DNA from: Thermus neutrinimicus
GTDB taxonomy: Bacteria > Deinococcota > Deinococci > Deinococcales > Thermaceae
Reading direction: 5' to 3'
DNA length: 64,000 nt
NCBI RefSeq assembly: GCF_022760955.1
Contig: NZ_JAKTNU010000003.1
Coordinates: 62,001 to 126,000, forward strand
Part shown: positions 37,224 to 45,906 of the stretch, one piece after another
How positions within the stretch are numbered: position 1 is the first letter of the stretch
Layout of the letters: each line of letters starts with the position of its first letter
Notes under the pieces: generated by a model
Told to the model about the DNA's origin: nothing
Databases searched by the model: none
Seen by the model: only the letters and a program-made list of their open reading frames with translations
Translations under genes and position numbers: made by a program

Positions 37224-39074
37224 GTGCTGGGCCTTTACCACGCTGCCCGTGCCTTGGGGCTAAAGCCCTTTCTCCTGGAATCCTTGGGAGTTAGGACCCC
37301 TTTCTCCCGGCTTTCCCTCCTGGGAGTGCGGCCTAAGCACCGCCTCGAGGTGTGGGAGGGCCGGCTTTACCTGGACGGGAAGCGGGTGGGGGAGGCCCTG
37401 GACATCTTCGCCCACCTGGAGAAGGGGCTGGGAAGGGGGCATTTTCCCGCCTGGATTGGGTTTTTCGCCTACGAGTTTGCCCGGCATCTGGGCCTGGCCA
37501 CCCATGGGCCCCTTCCGGGTCTTCCCGAGGCCGCTTTCCACTATTACCCCGAGGGCTTTGCCCTCCTCGAGGGGCGGTTGGTGGAAGCCCCTTCCTTCCC
37601 CCTCAGGCCCCTTCCCTACAACCCCTCTCCCTTACCCCACCACCCCCTGGTGTCCGACTTCCCCAAGGGGGCTTTCCTGGAGGGGGTGGCCTCGGTCCAG
37701 GAGAGGATCCGGGCCGGGGTGGTCTACCAGGTGAACCTCTCCCACCGGTTCCGCCTCCTGGGGGATGTGGACCCCCTCCTCCTCTACGCCCGTCTCCGCT
37801 CCCTAAACCCATCCCCCTTTATGGGGCTCTTGGAGGGGGAAGGTTGGGCGGTGGTCTCGGGAAGCCCGGAGAGGCTCTTTAAAAAGGTGGGCACCCGGGT
37901 CCTGGCCCGGCCCATTGCGGGAACCCGGCCTAGGGGGCGGACGGAGGCGGAAGATTTGGCTTTGGAAAAGGACCTCCTTGCCTCCCCCAAGGAACGGGCC
38001 GAGCACGCCATGCTGGTGGACCTTTTGCGCAACGACCTGGCCCGGGTGGCCCTGCCGGGTACGGTGAGGGTACAAGAGCTCTTTACGGTGGAGCGCTACG
38101 CCCACGTGATGCACCTGGTTTCCCAGGTGGAGGGCTACACCCGGGCCTCCTTGGGTCAGGTCTTTGCCAGCCTCTTCCCAGGAGGCACCATCACCGGGGC
38201 CCCTAAGGGAACGGTGATGGAGGCCATTGGGGAGCTGGAGCCTGTGCCGAGGGGGGCCTATACGGGAAGCCTGGGGTACGTGTCGGGCCGGGGGGCGGAC
38301 TTCAACATCCTCATCCGCTCCTTCCAGAGGGTGGGGGAGGAGGTGTACTTCTCTACGGGAGCGGGGATTGTCATCGCCTCGGAGGCAGAGGCGGAATACC
38401 GGGAAACCCTCCACAAAGCGGAAAGCCTCCTTCTGGCCCTGGACCGGGGCCGGCCCGGGGTCAGACCCCTGCCTCCCAAGCCCACGGCCTCCTGGGTCCC
38501 GCCACCCCCTCCGAGGAGGGTAGGGGCCCGGGTGCTTTTCTTGGAAAACCGCGATTCCTTCAGCTACAACCTGGTGGACTACCTGCGGGCCCTGGGAGCG
38601 GAGGTGGCGGTGGTGGACCAGGAGGAGGCTCCGCGCCTCCAGGGTTTCAGCCACCTGGTGGTGGGGCCGGGGCCCAAAGATCCCTTTACGGCGGGAAGGG
38701 TGTTGGAGTGGACCCGAAAGGCCCTGGAGGAGGGCATTCCCTTCCTCGGCGTCTGCCTGGGCCACCAGGCCCTGGGGGTGGCCCTGGGGGCCGAGCTTTA
38801 CCAGGAAAGGCCGGTCCACGGGGAGGCCCACCCCATCTTCCATAGCGGGGAAGGGCTCTTTGCTGGCCTGCCCAACCCCCTCCCCTTTGCCCGCTACCAC
38901 TCCCTGGCCCTGAGAAACCTTCCGAGGGGGGTGCGCCTCCTGGCCTGGACGGGGGATGGGGTGCCCATGGCCATTTGGGATGGGAGGCGGGCCTATGGCG
39001 TGCAGTTCCATCCCGAGAGTATCCTTTCCCCGTGGGGGATGGAGCTCCTGGTGCGGTTTTTGGAGGAGGCATGA
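37224..39074 (+). CDS. Fused chorismate-utilising synthase and glutamine amidotransferase (PabB/TrpE-PabA/TrpG)
   Basis: 616 residues. Residues 1-415 are a chorismate-binding domain: GVVYQVNLSHRF, SGSPERLF, RPIAGTRPRGRTEAEDLALE, HAMLVDLLRNDLARV and FPGGTITGAPKGTVMEAI. Residues about 435-616 are a class I glutaminase with NRDSFSYNLVDYL, GPGPKDP, the nucleophile in FLGVCLGHQALGV and the His/Glu in VQFHPESI. The PIAGT motif has Ala where E. coli PabB has Lys, as in TrpE. The next gene is a class IV aminotransferase (PabC type), pointing to p-aminobenzoate. It could be either anthranilate or PABA synthase; context slightly favours PABA. Confidence 0.85.
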   Translation: MLGLYHAARALGLKPFLLESLGVRTPFSRLSLLGVRPKHRLEVWEGRLYLDGKRVGEALDIFAHLEKGLGRGHFPAWIGFFAYEFARHLGLATHGPLPGLPEAAFHYYPEGFALLEGRLVEAPSFPLRPLPYNPSPLPHHPLVSDFPKGAFLEGVASVQERIRAGVVYQVNLSHRFRLLGDVDPLLLYARLRSLNPSPFMGLLEGEGWAVVSGSPERLFKKVGTRVLARPIAGTRPRGRTEAEDLALEKDLLASPKERAEHAMLVDLLRNDLARVALPGTVRVQELFTVERYAHVMHLVSQVEGYTRASLGQVFASLFPGGTITGAPKGTVMEAIGELEPVPRGAYTGSLGYVSGRGADFNILIRSFQRVGEEVYFSTGAGIVIASEAEAEYRETLHKAESLLLALDRGRPGVRPLPPKPTASWVPPPPPRRVGARVLFLENRDSFSYNLVDYLRALGAEVAVVDQEEAPRLQGFSHLVVGPGPKDPFTAGRVLEWTRKALEEGIPFLGVCLGHQALGVALGAELYQERPVHGEAHPIFHSGEGLFAGLPNPLPFARYHSLALRNLPRGVRLLAWTGDGVPMAIWDGRRAYGVQFHPESILSPWGMELLVRFLEEA

Positions 39075-39889
39075 GGCGGGTGCTCCTTAAGGGGGAGCCC
39101 TTTCGCGAGCCCTTGCCCGAGGGTTTTTTGTACCATGGGGTGAGCGTCTTCACCACCTTGCGGGTGGAAAGGGGCCATGCCCTTTGGCTGGAGGCGCATC
39201 TCTTTCGCCTGCGCCGGCACGCCTTGGCCCTAGGGCTTCCTTACCCGGGGGATGGGGTGTTCTTGGAGGACCTAAGGGCCCTGGCCAAGGAGTTCGCCCA
39301 CCTGCCTTGTTTTCGTCTCCGCTTCACCGTGGGGGAAGGGGTGTGGCTTTCCGAGGCCCGTCCCTACTCCCCGCCCCCCCTGGCCGCGTACGAGGGGGGG
39401 GTCCGGGTTCTCCTTACCCCTTACCGGGTGCATCCGGATCTTTACCGCTTCAAGACCGGGAACTACCTGCCCTACCGCCTGGCCCAGAAGGAGGCGGAAG
39501 GGCAGGGGGCCTTTGAGGGGCTTCTGCAGGATGGCGAGGGGTACGTGGTGGATGGGAGCCGTACCAGCCCCCTTCTTTACCGGGAGGGGGTGCTGTTCCT
39601 CCTGGAGGGGGGCCTCGAGGGCATTACCCGGGAAAAGGTGGCGGAGGCGGCCAGGGAGCTGGGCCTCAGGGTGGAGCGGGCCCGGTTTTACCCGTGGGAG
39701 CTTCCCTTGGCGGAGCCCCCACCTTTGCCTCCCCGGCTTGCCTTGCGCCGCCGGGGAGGGGAGCGGGAGGCTGTGAAGGGGGTGTTGCTCCTGGCGGGAA
39801 GCGGGGTGGGGCTTCTGCCCGTGGGAGAAGCCCCCAAGGAGCTCCTTCCCCTGGTGGAGCGCTTCCTTCCCGCCTGCTATACTGAATAG
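39071..39889 (+). CDS. Class IV aminotransferase / aminodeoxychorismate lyase-like
   Basis: 272 residues of the fold-type IV PLP family. GVSVFTTLRVERGHALWLEAHLFRL is the N-terminal half, and RFKTGNYLPYRLAQKEAE carries the PLP Lys. EGYVVDGSRTSPLLYREG and LEGITREKVAEAARELGL are the cofactor-phosphate segments. The segment before VGLLPVG is unusually basic and proline-rich, with no clear DExFLT motif. Its start overlaps the fusion gene stop (ATGA), so it most likely acts with it as PabC, releasing p-aminobenzoate and pyruvate. A branched-chain or D-amino acid transaminase is the alternative. Confidence 0.8.
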   Translation: MRRVLLKGEPFREPLPEGFLYHGVSVFTTLRVERGHALWLEAHLFRLRRHALALGLPYPGDGVFLEDLRALAKEFAHLPCFRLRFTVGEGVWLSEARPYSPPPLAAYEGGVRVLLTPYRVHPDLYRFKTGNYLPYRLAQKEAEGQGAFEGLLQDGEGYVVDGSRTSPLLYREGVLFLLEGGLEGITREKVAEAARELGLRVERARFYPWELPLAEPPPLPPRLALRRRGGEREAVKGVLLLAGSGVGLLPVGEAPKELLPLVERFLPACYTE

Positions 39890-39944
39890 CGGTACCTCCA
39901 GCCCATGGCCATGGGCTGGTGCCCTTTTTACCTGGAGGGAAGGG
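39878..39944 (+). promoter_or_regulatory. greA leader with terminator and competing helix
   Basis: TATACT (39878-39883) may start the greA mRNA. CCAGCCCAT (39898-39906), GGCC loop and ATGGGCTGG (39911-39919) form a 9-bp stem followed by TGCCCTTTTTA, a good intrinsic terminator. CCTCCAG (39895-39901) is also complementary to CTGGAGG (39932-39938), which overlaps the ribosome-binding site before the ATG at 39945. The two pairings exclude each other. This could attenuate or autoregulate greA; it may also simply end the pab transcript. Confidence 0.6.
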
Positions 39945-40415
39945 ATGAAGAAGCCGGTTTACCTCACCCCAGAAGGCTTTAGGCGCCTTCAGGAGGAGCT
40001 CTATCACCTGAAGACCACCAAGCGGCAGGAGATTTCCGCTGGCTTTGAACAGGCCTTGGAGGAAGGGGATCTAAGGGAGAACGCCGGTTATGACGAGGCG
40101 CGCCGGGCCATGTGGCAGAACGAGGCCCGCATCGCCCAGTTGGAGGACCTCTTGTCCCGGGCGGTGGTGGTGGAGGGGAACGGCTCCTACGACCAGGTGG
40201 CCTTGGGCTGCCAGGTGGAGCTGGAAACCGAGTCTGGAGAACGGCTCTCTTTGGCCATTGTGGGCAGCCACGAGGCGGATATCTTTAGCGGCAAGATCTC
40301 CGACGAGTCACCCCTGGGCCAGGCGCTTCTGGGCAAAAAGGTGGGGGACGTGGTGGAGATTAGGGGCAAGAAGGGAGCCCAGGTCTACACCATCCTGGAG
40401 ATCAAACCCCTATAG
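39945..40415 (+). CDS. greA: Transcript cleavage factor GreA
   Basis: 156 residues. An N-terminal coiled coil has the tip EEGDLRENAGYDEAR with the Asp and Glu needed to stimulate RNA polymerase backtrack cleavage. A C-terminal FKBP-like domain holds GLGC-type strands and ISDESPLGQALLGKKVGDVVEI. The intact acidic tip separates it from the Thermus anti-cleavage paralogue Gfh1. It ends six bases into the convergent recO. TTACCTGGAGGGAAGGG gives the ribosome-binding site. Confidence 0.93.
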   Translation: MKKPVYLTPEGFRRLQEELYHLKTTKRQEISAGFEQALEEGDLRENAGYDEARRAMWQNEARIAQLEDLLSRAVVVEGNGSYDQVALGCQVELETESGERLSLAIVGSHEADIFSGKISDESPLGQALLGKKVGDVVEIRGKKGAQVYTILEIKPL

Positions 40416-41078
40416 GCCTGTGGCCACTAAAGTGGCCTTAAGGGGGCCTAGGGCCTCCTCCGCATGGTGTTTCAGGGCGAGGAATAACCTTTCCAATGGG
40501 GCTTCTTCCAGGTAGGGAAGGGCTTCGCTGCCTGGGAGGTGCAGGATAGCCCGCAAGGCCTCCACGCCCCTTTCCCCCAGGTAGAGGCCCTGATCCTCGA
40601 GGCGCCCCGCCTTCAGGTACAGGCCAGACCCCCGCAGGTTTGGGCCCAGGCCCCCCGCCTTCAGCACCCGCCATCCCGCCCATACCAGGGGCAGGAGGGG
40701 CCTGGGATGCTTGGCGATGCCCCTTAGGCCGGAGATGAAGACCGGGTAGATCCTGGGGGCGGCCTCCGGGGAGGCCAGACGGTAGGAGAGTTCCGCGAGA
40801 AAAGAGGCCATGAGGAAGCGCTGGGGCTCCTCCAGGCCGTGGAGCCTTCCGAGGAGCTCTGCCTGGGTGAGGGTGGGAAGGCCTTCCCCCTTGGCGTAGA
40901 GTTGGAAGCGCACGTGGTGGAACAAGGAGAGCCTGCCCGAGCGCCCCGAAGGGCGCATCCCCTTACGGGCCACGGCCTCGAGGCTTCCCTTGGGGGTGAG
41001 AAACCGAAGGAGGAGGTCTCCCTGGGGCAGGGCTCTCCTCCCCACCACGATGCCTTCCTCTAGCCGGTAGCGCTCCAC
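40410..41078 (-). CDS. recO: DNA repair protein RecO
   Basis: 222 residues. The N-terminal OB fold starts RLEEGIVVGRRALPQGDLLLRFLTPKGSLEAVARKG. The helical C-terminal domain includes QRFLMASFLAELSYRL. RecO with RecR loads RecA on SSB-coated gaps. No cysteine cluster for a zinc finger is visible. GGCCACT (40422-40428) and AGTGGCC (40431-40437) form a hairpin in the shared greA/recO end, which may limit read-through. Confidence 0.9.
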   Translation of the reverse strand: MERYRLEEGIVVGRRALPQGDLLLRFLTPKGSLEAVARKGMRPSGRSGRLSLFHHVRFQLYAKGEGLPTLTQAELLGRLHGLEEPQRFLMASFLAELSYRLASPEAAPRIYPVFISGLRGIAKHPRPLLPLVWAGWRVLKAGGLGPNLRGSGLYLKAGRLEDQGLYLGERGVEALRAILHLPGSEALPYLEEAPLERLFLALKHHAEEALGPLKATLVATGL

Positions 41079-41100
41079 CTTTCCAGTGTATGCTTAGGGC

Positions 41101-41331
41101 ATGGAACGGAGCCTGCGCAACATCCTGGAGTGGGTGGTTTTGGGTCTCTTGGTGGTGGTGGGGGTACTTTTGGCCCTCTGGGTGGGGGGATGGGTTTTCA
41201 CCTTCTTGGGCCGGGTGCTTCTGGCCCTTTCCGGCCTAATCTGGGAGCTTTTGCGGTTCGCTATCCCCTTGCTGATCCTGGCAGCCATCGGCTACGGGGT
41301 GGTTTACCTATTGCAGAAGCGGACTGCCTAG
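41101..41331 (+). CDS. Small membrane protein, 76 aa
   Basis: Two hydrophobic helices (WVVLGLLVVVGVLLALWVGGWVFTFL and FAIPLLILAAIGYGVVYLL) joined by a short amphipathic linker, with a basic end (LQKRTA). No family is recognised. TATGCT (41089-41094) lies 6 bases before the ATG, giving a leaderless mRNA typical of Thermus. It is divergent from recO. Confidence 0.65.
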   Translation: MERSLRNILEWVVLGLLVVVGVLLALWVGGWVFTFLGRVLLALSGLIWELLRFAIPLLILAAIGYGVVYLLQKRTA

Positions 41332-41373
41332 GGTAGCGGCACTAAGGAAAGTCCGGAAACCACCTGGTATACG

Positions 41374-41452
41374 AGCCCAGCCTCCTTCAAGCGGCTGGGC
41401 TTACCCTTGGTGGGCTATACCCTTGACGAAGGAGATGTGGGGGGTGTACGCT
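41374..41452 (+). promoter_or_regulatory. Hairpin then promoter before the DsrE-like gene
   Basis: AGCCCAGCC (41374-41382) and GGCTGGGCT (41393-41401) form a 9-bp stem that may end the small membrane gene's mRNA. Downstream, TTGACG (41423-41428), 18 bases and TACGCT (41447-41452) form a promoter for the next gene, giving a leader of about 18 bases with GGGGGGAGGAAG. Confidence 0.5.
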
Positions 41453-41476
41453 TCCCCCCAAGAGGGGGGAGGAAGA

Positions 41477-41980
41477 ATGGACCGTAGGTTTTTGCTGAGG
41501 ATAGGGGCCTTTCTGGGAGCGGGTTCCCTGCTGGGGGCCCGGGCCAACGAGCGGGTGGCCTACAAGGACTTCAAGAAGGAAACCCCGGTGGCGGTGGTTT
41601 ACCACCTGGACTTCGGGGACCCCAACCGCTTTGGACAAATGCTGACCAACATCAGCAACCACCTGTCTGTGTACGATAACGATCCCTTTAAGATCAAGAT
41701 CGTAGTGGTAGCCCATGGAGCTGGGGTGCAGTTTTTCCTGAAGGATCTGGAAGGAACGCCTTGGGCCTCGGCTCAGTACGACCGGGAGGCCCTGTTCAGC
41801 CGGGTGAAGCAGCTGGCCCTACTGGGGGTGGAATACTACCTCTGCGAGATCACCTTTAGCCGGAACAATATCCCTAAGGACAAACTTCGTTCGGATGAGT
41901 TCCTCAAGTGGGTACCTTCCGGGGTGGGGGCTTTAGGGGAACTCCAGGCCAAGGGGTATGCGTACATCAAGGTAGGCTGA
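41477..41980 (+). CDS. Exported DsrE/DsrF-like protein
   Basis: 167 residues. The N-terminus MDRRFLLRIGAFLGAGSLLGARA is a signal sequence with a twin arginine pair, possibly a Tat substrate. The rest resembles the DsrE fold: TPVAVVYHLDFGDPNRFGQML, a strand IKIVVVAHGAGVQFFL, and LGVEYYLCEITFSRNNI with one cysteine at the usual position for sulfur-relay proteins. A periplasmic sulfur or redox role is plausible. The ATG at 41477 has GGAGGAAGA directly before it. Confidence 0.75.
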   Translation: MDRRFLLRIGAFLGAGSLLGARANERVAYKDFKKETPVAVVYHLDFGDPNRFGQMLTNISNHLSVYDNDPFKIKIVVVAHGAGVQFFLKDLEGTPWASAQYDREALFSRVKQLALLGVEYYLCEITFSRNNIPKDKLRSDEFLKWVPSGVGALGELQAKGYAYIKVG

Positions 41981-42005
41981 ACCCAAAAGGACCCGCAGGG
42001 GTGCG

Positions 42006-42017
42006 TATAATGCCCCC
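42006..42017 (+). promoter_or_regulatory. -10 box of a leaderless ymdB transcript
   Basis: A perfect TATAAT (42006-42011) lies 6 bases before the ATG at 42018. No clear -35 is seen at 16-18 bases. Confidence 0.6.
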
Positions 42018-42776
42018 ATGCGGGTTCTCTTCATCGGCGACGTGATGGCCGAACCCGGCCTAAGGGCGGTGAGTCTCCACCTGCCTGACATCCGGGACCG
42101 GTACGACCTGGTCATTGCCAACGGGGAAAACGCCGCCAAGGGCAAGGGTCTGGACCGCCGTTCCTATCGCATCCTGCGTGAGGCGGGGGTGGACCTGGTT
42201 TCCCTGGGAAACCACGCTTGGGACCACAAGGAGGTCTATGACCTTTTGGAGAAGGAACCGGTGGTGCGGGCCCTCAACTACCCTCCGGGTACCCCAGGGC
42301 GGGGGTGGTGGCGGCTTAGCGCGGGTGGGGAGAGCCTCCTCTTTGTACAGGTGATGGGCCGGATCTTCATGGACCCCCTGGACGATCCCTTCCGCACCGT
42401 GGATGCCCTTTTGGCCCAGGAGAGGGCGGATTACATCCTGGTGGAGGTGCATGCCGAGGCCACCAGCGAGAAGATGGCCCTGGCCCACCACCTGGATGGA
42501 CGGGTTACGGCGGTGCTGGGTACCCACACCCACGTGCCCACCTTGGATGCCATGCGCCTGCCGAGGGGCACCCTGTACCAGACCGACGTGGGCATGACCG
42601 GCACCTACGCCTCCATCATCGGCGGAGAGGTGGAGACCTTCCTGGCCCGCTTCCTTACCGGAAGGCCCCAACCCTTCCGGGCTGCCCAGGGAAGGGCTCG
42701 TTTCCACGCCACCGAGCTGGTGATGGAGGGGGGCAAGGGGGTTTCCATAGGCCCTTACGTGTGGGAGGAGCCTTGA
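42018..42776 (+). CDS. ymdB: YmdB-family calcineurin-like phosphodiesterase
   Basis: 252 residues. The metal-binding motifs are [51 protein letters not shown] and [17 protein letters not shown], as in the TIGR00282 family. Bacillus YmdB hydrolyses 2',3'-cyclic nucleotides and affects RNA turnover; the Thermus role is inferred from family. Its stop overlaps the likely TTG start of ppc. Confidence 0.9.
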   Translation: MRVLFIGDVMAEPGLRAVSLHLPDIRDRYDLVIANGENAAKGKGLDRRSYRILREAGVDLVSLGNHAWDHKEVYDLLEKEPVVRALNYPPGTPGRGWWRLSAGGESLLFVQVMGRIFMDPLDDPFRTVDALLAQERADYILVEVHAEATSEKMALAHHLDGRVTAVLGTHTHVPTLDAMRLPRGTLYQTDVGMTGTYASIIGGEVETFLARFLTGRPQPFRAAQGRARFHATELVMEGGKGVSIGPYVWEEP

Positions 42777-45358
42777 AGCCGGCCAGGGAGGATACCTTTG
42801 ACCTTTTGCGGGCGGAGGTGGACCTTTTGGGGCGCCTTCTTGGGGAGGCTATCCGGGCGGTCTCGGGGGAGCGGTTTTTCGCTTTGGTGGAGGAGGTACG
42901 CCTCCTTTCCAAATCCCGGCGGCAAGGGGATGAGGAAGCCCGGGCCACCCTTTTGCAACGGGTGGAGGGGCTTTCCCTGGAGGAGGCCGAGGCCTTGGTG
43001 CGGGCCTTCACCCACTACTTCCACCTGGTGAACCTAGCGGAGGAAAGGCACCGGGTGCGGGTGAACCGCCTTAGGGCGCAGGCGGAGACCCAGGAGAACC
43101 CGAGGCCTGAGGGTTTCCTGGCCTTGGCCAAGGCCTTAAGGGAGAGGGGGCTTTCCCTGGAGGAAGCGGAGGCACATCTGAACCGCCTGGAGCTATGGCT
43201 CACCTTTACTGCTCACCCCACGGAGACCCGCAGGCGCACCCTGCGGCATCATCTGGAAAGGTTGCAGGAGGAGTTGGAAACGGGGGATCTGGGCCGCCTG
43301 GCCGCCAGGGTCGCCCTTCTTTATGCCACCGAGGAGGTGCGCAAGGCCCGGCCCACGGTGGAGGACGAGATCAAGGGAGGGCTTTACTACCTGCCCACCA
43401 CCCTTTGGCAGGCGGTGCCCCGGGTGGTGGAGGGCCTCGAGGCGGCCCTGGAGAAACTCTACGGCAAGCGGCCCCGCCTGAAAAGCCCGGTGCGCTTCAG
43501 GAGCTGGATCGGGGGAGACCGGGATGGCAATCCCTTCGTGACCCCTGAGGTGACCGCCTTCGCCGCCCGGTATGCCCGCCAGGTGGCCCGGGAGCGGTTT
43601 TTGTCGGAGCTGGAAAACCTGGTGCGGGACCTTTCCCTTTCCCAAACCAAGGTTCCCGTGCCCAGGGGGGTACGGGAAGGAGGGGAGGGAACGGAGCGCT
43701 TTCCCGGGGAGCCCTACCGGCGGTTCTTCGCCAGGCTCTACGCCCGTCTGGAGAAGGGGGAGGCCAGCACGGAGGAGCTTTTGCGGGCTGTGAGGGTGGC
43801 GGAGGAGGGCCTGGCCTCTGTGGGTCTGGAAAAGGTGGCCGCCTCCTTCCTCCGTCCCCTCGAGGCCCGCCTTTTCGCCTTCGGCCTGGAGCTTGCTCCT
43901 TTGGACCTCAGGGAGGAGTCCGGGAAGCTTTTGGAGGCGGCGGCGGAACTCCTGAGGGTTGGGATGGTCCACCCGGATCTCCTCTCCTTGCCCCCAGAGG
44001 CGCAAGAGGCCCTCCTCACCGAAGAGCTGAGAAGCGCCCGTCCCCTTCTGCCCGTGGGCCATGAGCCCGAGGGGGAGGCTTTGCGGGTGGCCCTGGGGGC
44101 TATGCGGGCCTGGCGGGATAAGGGGGCCCATGTGGTATCCATGACCCACCATCCCGCGGACATCCTGGCGGTGTTCCTCCTGGCCCGGGAGGTGGGGCTT
44201 TACCGGCCGGGCGCGGCCTTGCCCTTTGACGTGGTCCCCCTTTTTGAGACCCTCGAGGACCTCCAGCGGGCCCCCCAGGTGCTGGCCCGTCTCCTCTCCA
44301 ACCCCGTCTTCCTAGCCCATGCCCGGGGCCGGGGTGGGGTAGAGGTGATGATCGGCTACTCCGACTCCAACAAGGATGCCGGCTTCCTGGCTGCCAACCT
44401 GGCCCTATACGAGGCCCAGGAGGCCTTGGCTAAGGTGGGGGAAGGTCTCGGCCTGCCGGTTTTCTTCTTCCACGGCCGGGGTACCTCCACCGCCCGGGGC
44501 GGGGGGCCTGCGGGCCGGGCCATCGCCAGCCTGCCTCCCAGGAGCGTGGGGCACCGCATCCGCCTCACGGAGCAAGGGGAGGCCTTGGCGGACCGGTACA
44601 GCCACCCCGAACTGGCCGTGCGCCACCTGGAGCAGCTTCTGTTCCACTTTGCCCAGGCGGCCCTGGGCGAGGGGGTGGAGCCTAGGCCTGAGTGGCGGGA
44701 GGCCCTGTGGCAGGCGGGGGAGGAGAGCATGCGCCGCTACCGCGCCCTCTTGGCCCAGGAGGGTTTCTTTCCCTTTTTCGAGGCCTTTACCCCCATTCGG
44801 GAGATCGGGGAACTTCCCATCGCCAGCCGCCCCGTGTACCGTCACGGCCGGGTGCGGGAGATCCGCGACCTCAGGGCCATTCCCTGGGTGATGGCCTGGA
44901 CCCAGGTGCGCCTGCTTCTGCCCGGCTGGTACGGGCTTACGGCCTTGGAAGCCTTGCCGCTGGCCCTTCTCAGACGCATGTACCGGGAGTGGCCCTTCTT
45001 CGCCACCACCTTGGAGAGCGCGGCCATGGCCTTGGCCAAGGCGGACCTGGGGGTGGCGGAGCTTTACCTGCGCCTGGTGCCGGAAAGGCTGCACCCCCTT
45101 TTCCACGGCCTTGCCCAGGAGTACCGGAAGACCGTGGTCCTTCTGGAGGCCATTTTCCAAGCCCCTCTTCTGCACAACCAAAGGACCCTGGAAAGGCAGA
45201 TCGCCTTGCGCAACCCCTACGTGGACCCCATCAACTTCGTGCAGGTGGAGCTTCTCCGCCGCTACCGTGCTCCTGGGGGCCGGGAGGACGAAGCCTTGAG
45301 GAAAGCCCTTCTCCTCTCCCTCCTGGGGGTGGCCGCGGGACTTAGAAATGCGGGTTAA
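42773..45358 (+). CDS. ppc: Phosphoenolpyruvate carboxylase
   Basis: 861 residues. [19 protein letters not shown] has the first catalytic His, [16 protein letters not shown] the PEP-binding region, [28 protein letters not shown] and [16 protein letters not shown] the C-terminal active site. It carboxylates PEP to oxaloacetate to refill the TCA cycle. I prefer the TTG at 42773, which overlaps the ymdB stop (TTGA) and has GGGAGGAG four bases upstream. A GTG at 42761 is also in frame but lacks such a site. Confidence 0.93.
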   Translation: MKPAREDTFDLLRAEVDLLGRLLGEAIRAVSGERFFALVEEVRLLSKSRRQGDEEARATLLQRVEGLSLEEAEALVRAFTHYFHLVNLAEERHRVRVNRLRAQAETQENPRPEGFLALAKALRERGLSLEEAEAHLNRLELWLTFTAHPTETRRRTLRHHLERLQEELETGDLGRLAARVALLYATEEVRKARPTVEDEIKGGLYYLPTTLWQAVPRVVEGLEAALEKLYGKRPRLKSPVRFRSWIGGDRDGNPFVTPEVTAFAARYARQVARERFLSELENLVRDLSLSQTKVPVPRGVREGGEGTERFPGEPYRRFFARLYARLEKGEASTEELLRAVRVAEEGLASVGLEKVAASFLRPLEARLFAFGLELAPLDLREESGKLLEAAAELLRVGMVHPDLLSLPPEAQEALLTEELRSARPLLPVGHEPEGEALRVALGAMRAWRDKGAHVVSMTHHPADILAVFLLAREVGLYRPGAALPFDVVPLFETLEDLQRAPQVLARLLSNPVFLAHARGRGGVEVMIGYSDSNKDAGFLAANLALYEAQEALAKVGEGLGLPVFFFHGRGTSTARGGGPAGRAIASLPPRSVGHRIRLTEQGEALADRYSHPELAVRHLEQLLFHFAQAALGEGVEPRPEWREALWQAGEESMRRYRALLAQEGFFPFFEAFTPIREIGELPIASRPVYRHGRVREIRDLRAIPWVMAWTQVRLLLPGWYGLTALEALPLALLRRMYREWPFFATTLESAAMALAKADLGVAELYLRLVPERLHPLFHGLAQEYRKTVVLLEAIFQAPLLHNQRTLERQIALRNPYVDPINFVQVELLRRYRAPGGREDEALRKALLLSLLGVAAGLRNAG

Positions 45359-45369
45359 GATGGAGGCCG

Positions 45370-45906
45370 ATGGAGCTTGGCCAGCATCCTGACCAGCGGG
45401 TGGGCGTTTTCGTGGACACCCAGAACCTTTACCACTCCGCTCGGGACTTCTACGAGCGCAACGTGAACTTTGAAAGCCTCCTGCGCTTTGCCGTGGGGGG
45501 TAGGCGCCTTGTGCGGGCCACCGCCTACGTGGTGGAAAAGGAGGGGGATACCTCTGCCTGGCCTTTCATCTACAAGCTTTCCACCATCGGCTACCGGGTG
45601 CGGCGCATGTACCTCACGGTGAAGGAACTGGGCGAGGGGGGCAAACCCATCTACGAGGGGAACTGGGACATGGGCATTGCCGCGGACATGGTGAGGCTTA
45701 TGCCTTACCTGGATGTGGTGGTCCTGGGAAGCGGGGATGGGGACTTTGTGGAGATCCTCGAGGTCCTCATGGAACGGGGCATCCGGGTGGAGGTGATCGC
45801 CTTCCGGGAGACCACCGCCCAGAAGCTCATCGACGCCGTGGACCGTTTCGTGCACCTTCCCGATATCCCCAACGCCTTCATGGAGCCCAAGAATGCCGAG
45901 CGATGA
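45370..45906 (+). CDS. NYN-domain (LabA-like) predicted ribonuclease
   Basis: 178 residues of the NYN/PIN-like fold. RVGVFVDTQNLYHSARDFY holds the first acidic residue, GNWDMGIAADMVRLM the second, and VVVLGSGDGDFVEILEVLMERGIRVEV the third set, so the metal-binding acidic cluster is complete. Members act on RNA, but substrates are mostly unknown. It is placed between ppc and queA, and its stop overlaps the queA start (ATGA). Confidence 0.88.
   Translation: MELGQHPDQRVGVFVDTQNLYHSARDFYERNVNFESLLRFAVGGRRLVRATAYVVEKEGDTSAWPFIYKLSTIGYRVRRMYLTVKELGEGGKPIYEGNWDMGIAADMVRLMPYLDVVVLGSGDGDFVEILEVLMERGIRVEVIAFRETTAQKLIDAVDRFVHLPDIPNAFMEPKNAER

Noticed and set aside
39714-39800. Frameshift in the PabC-like gene
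   Set aside because: The frame recovers the family end (VGLLPVG, LVERFLPA) without a shift, so the odd basic segment is more likely an insertion.
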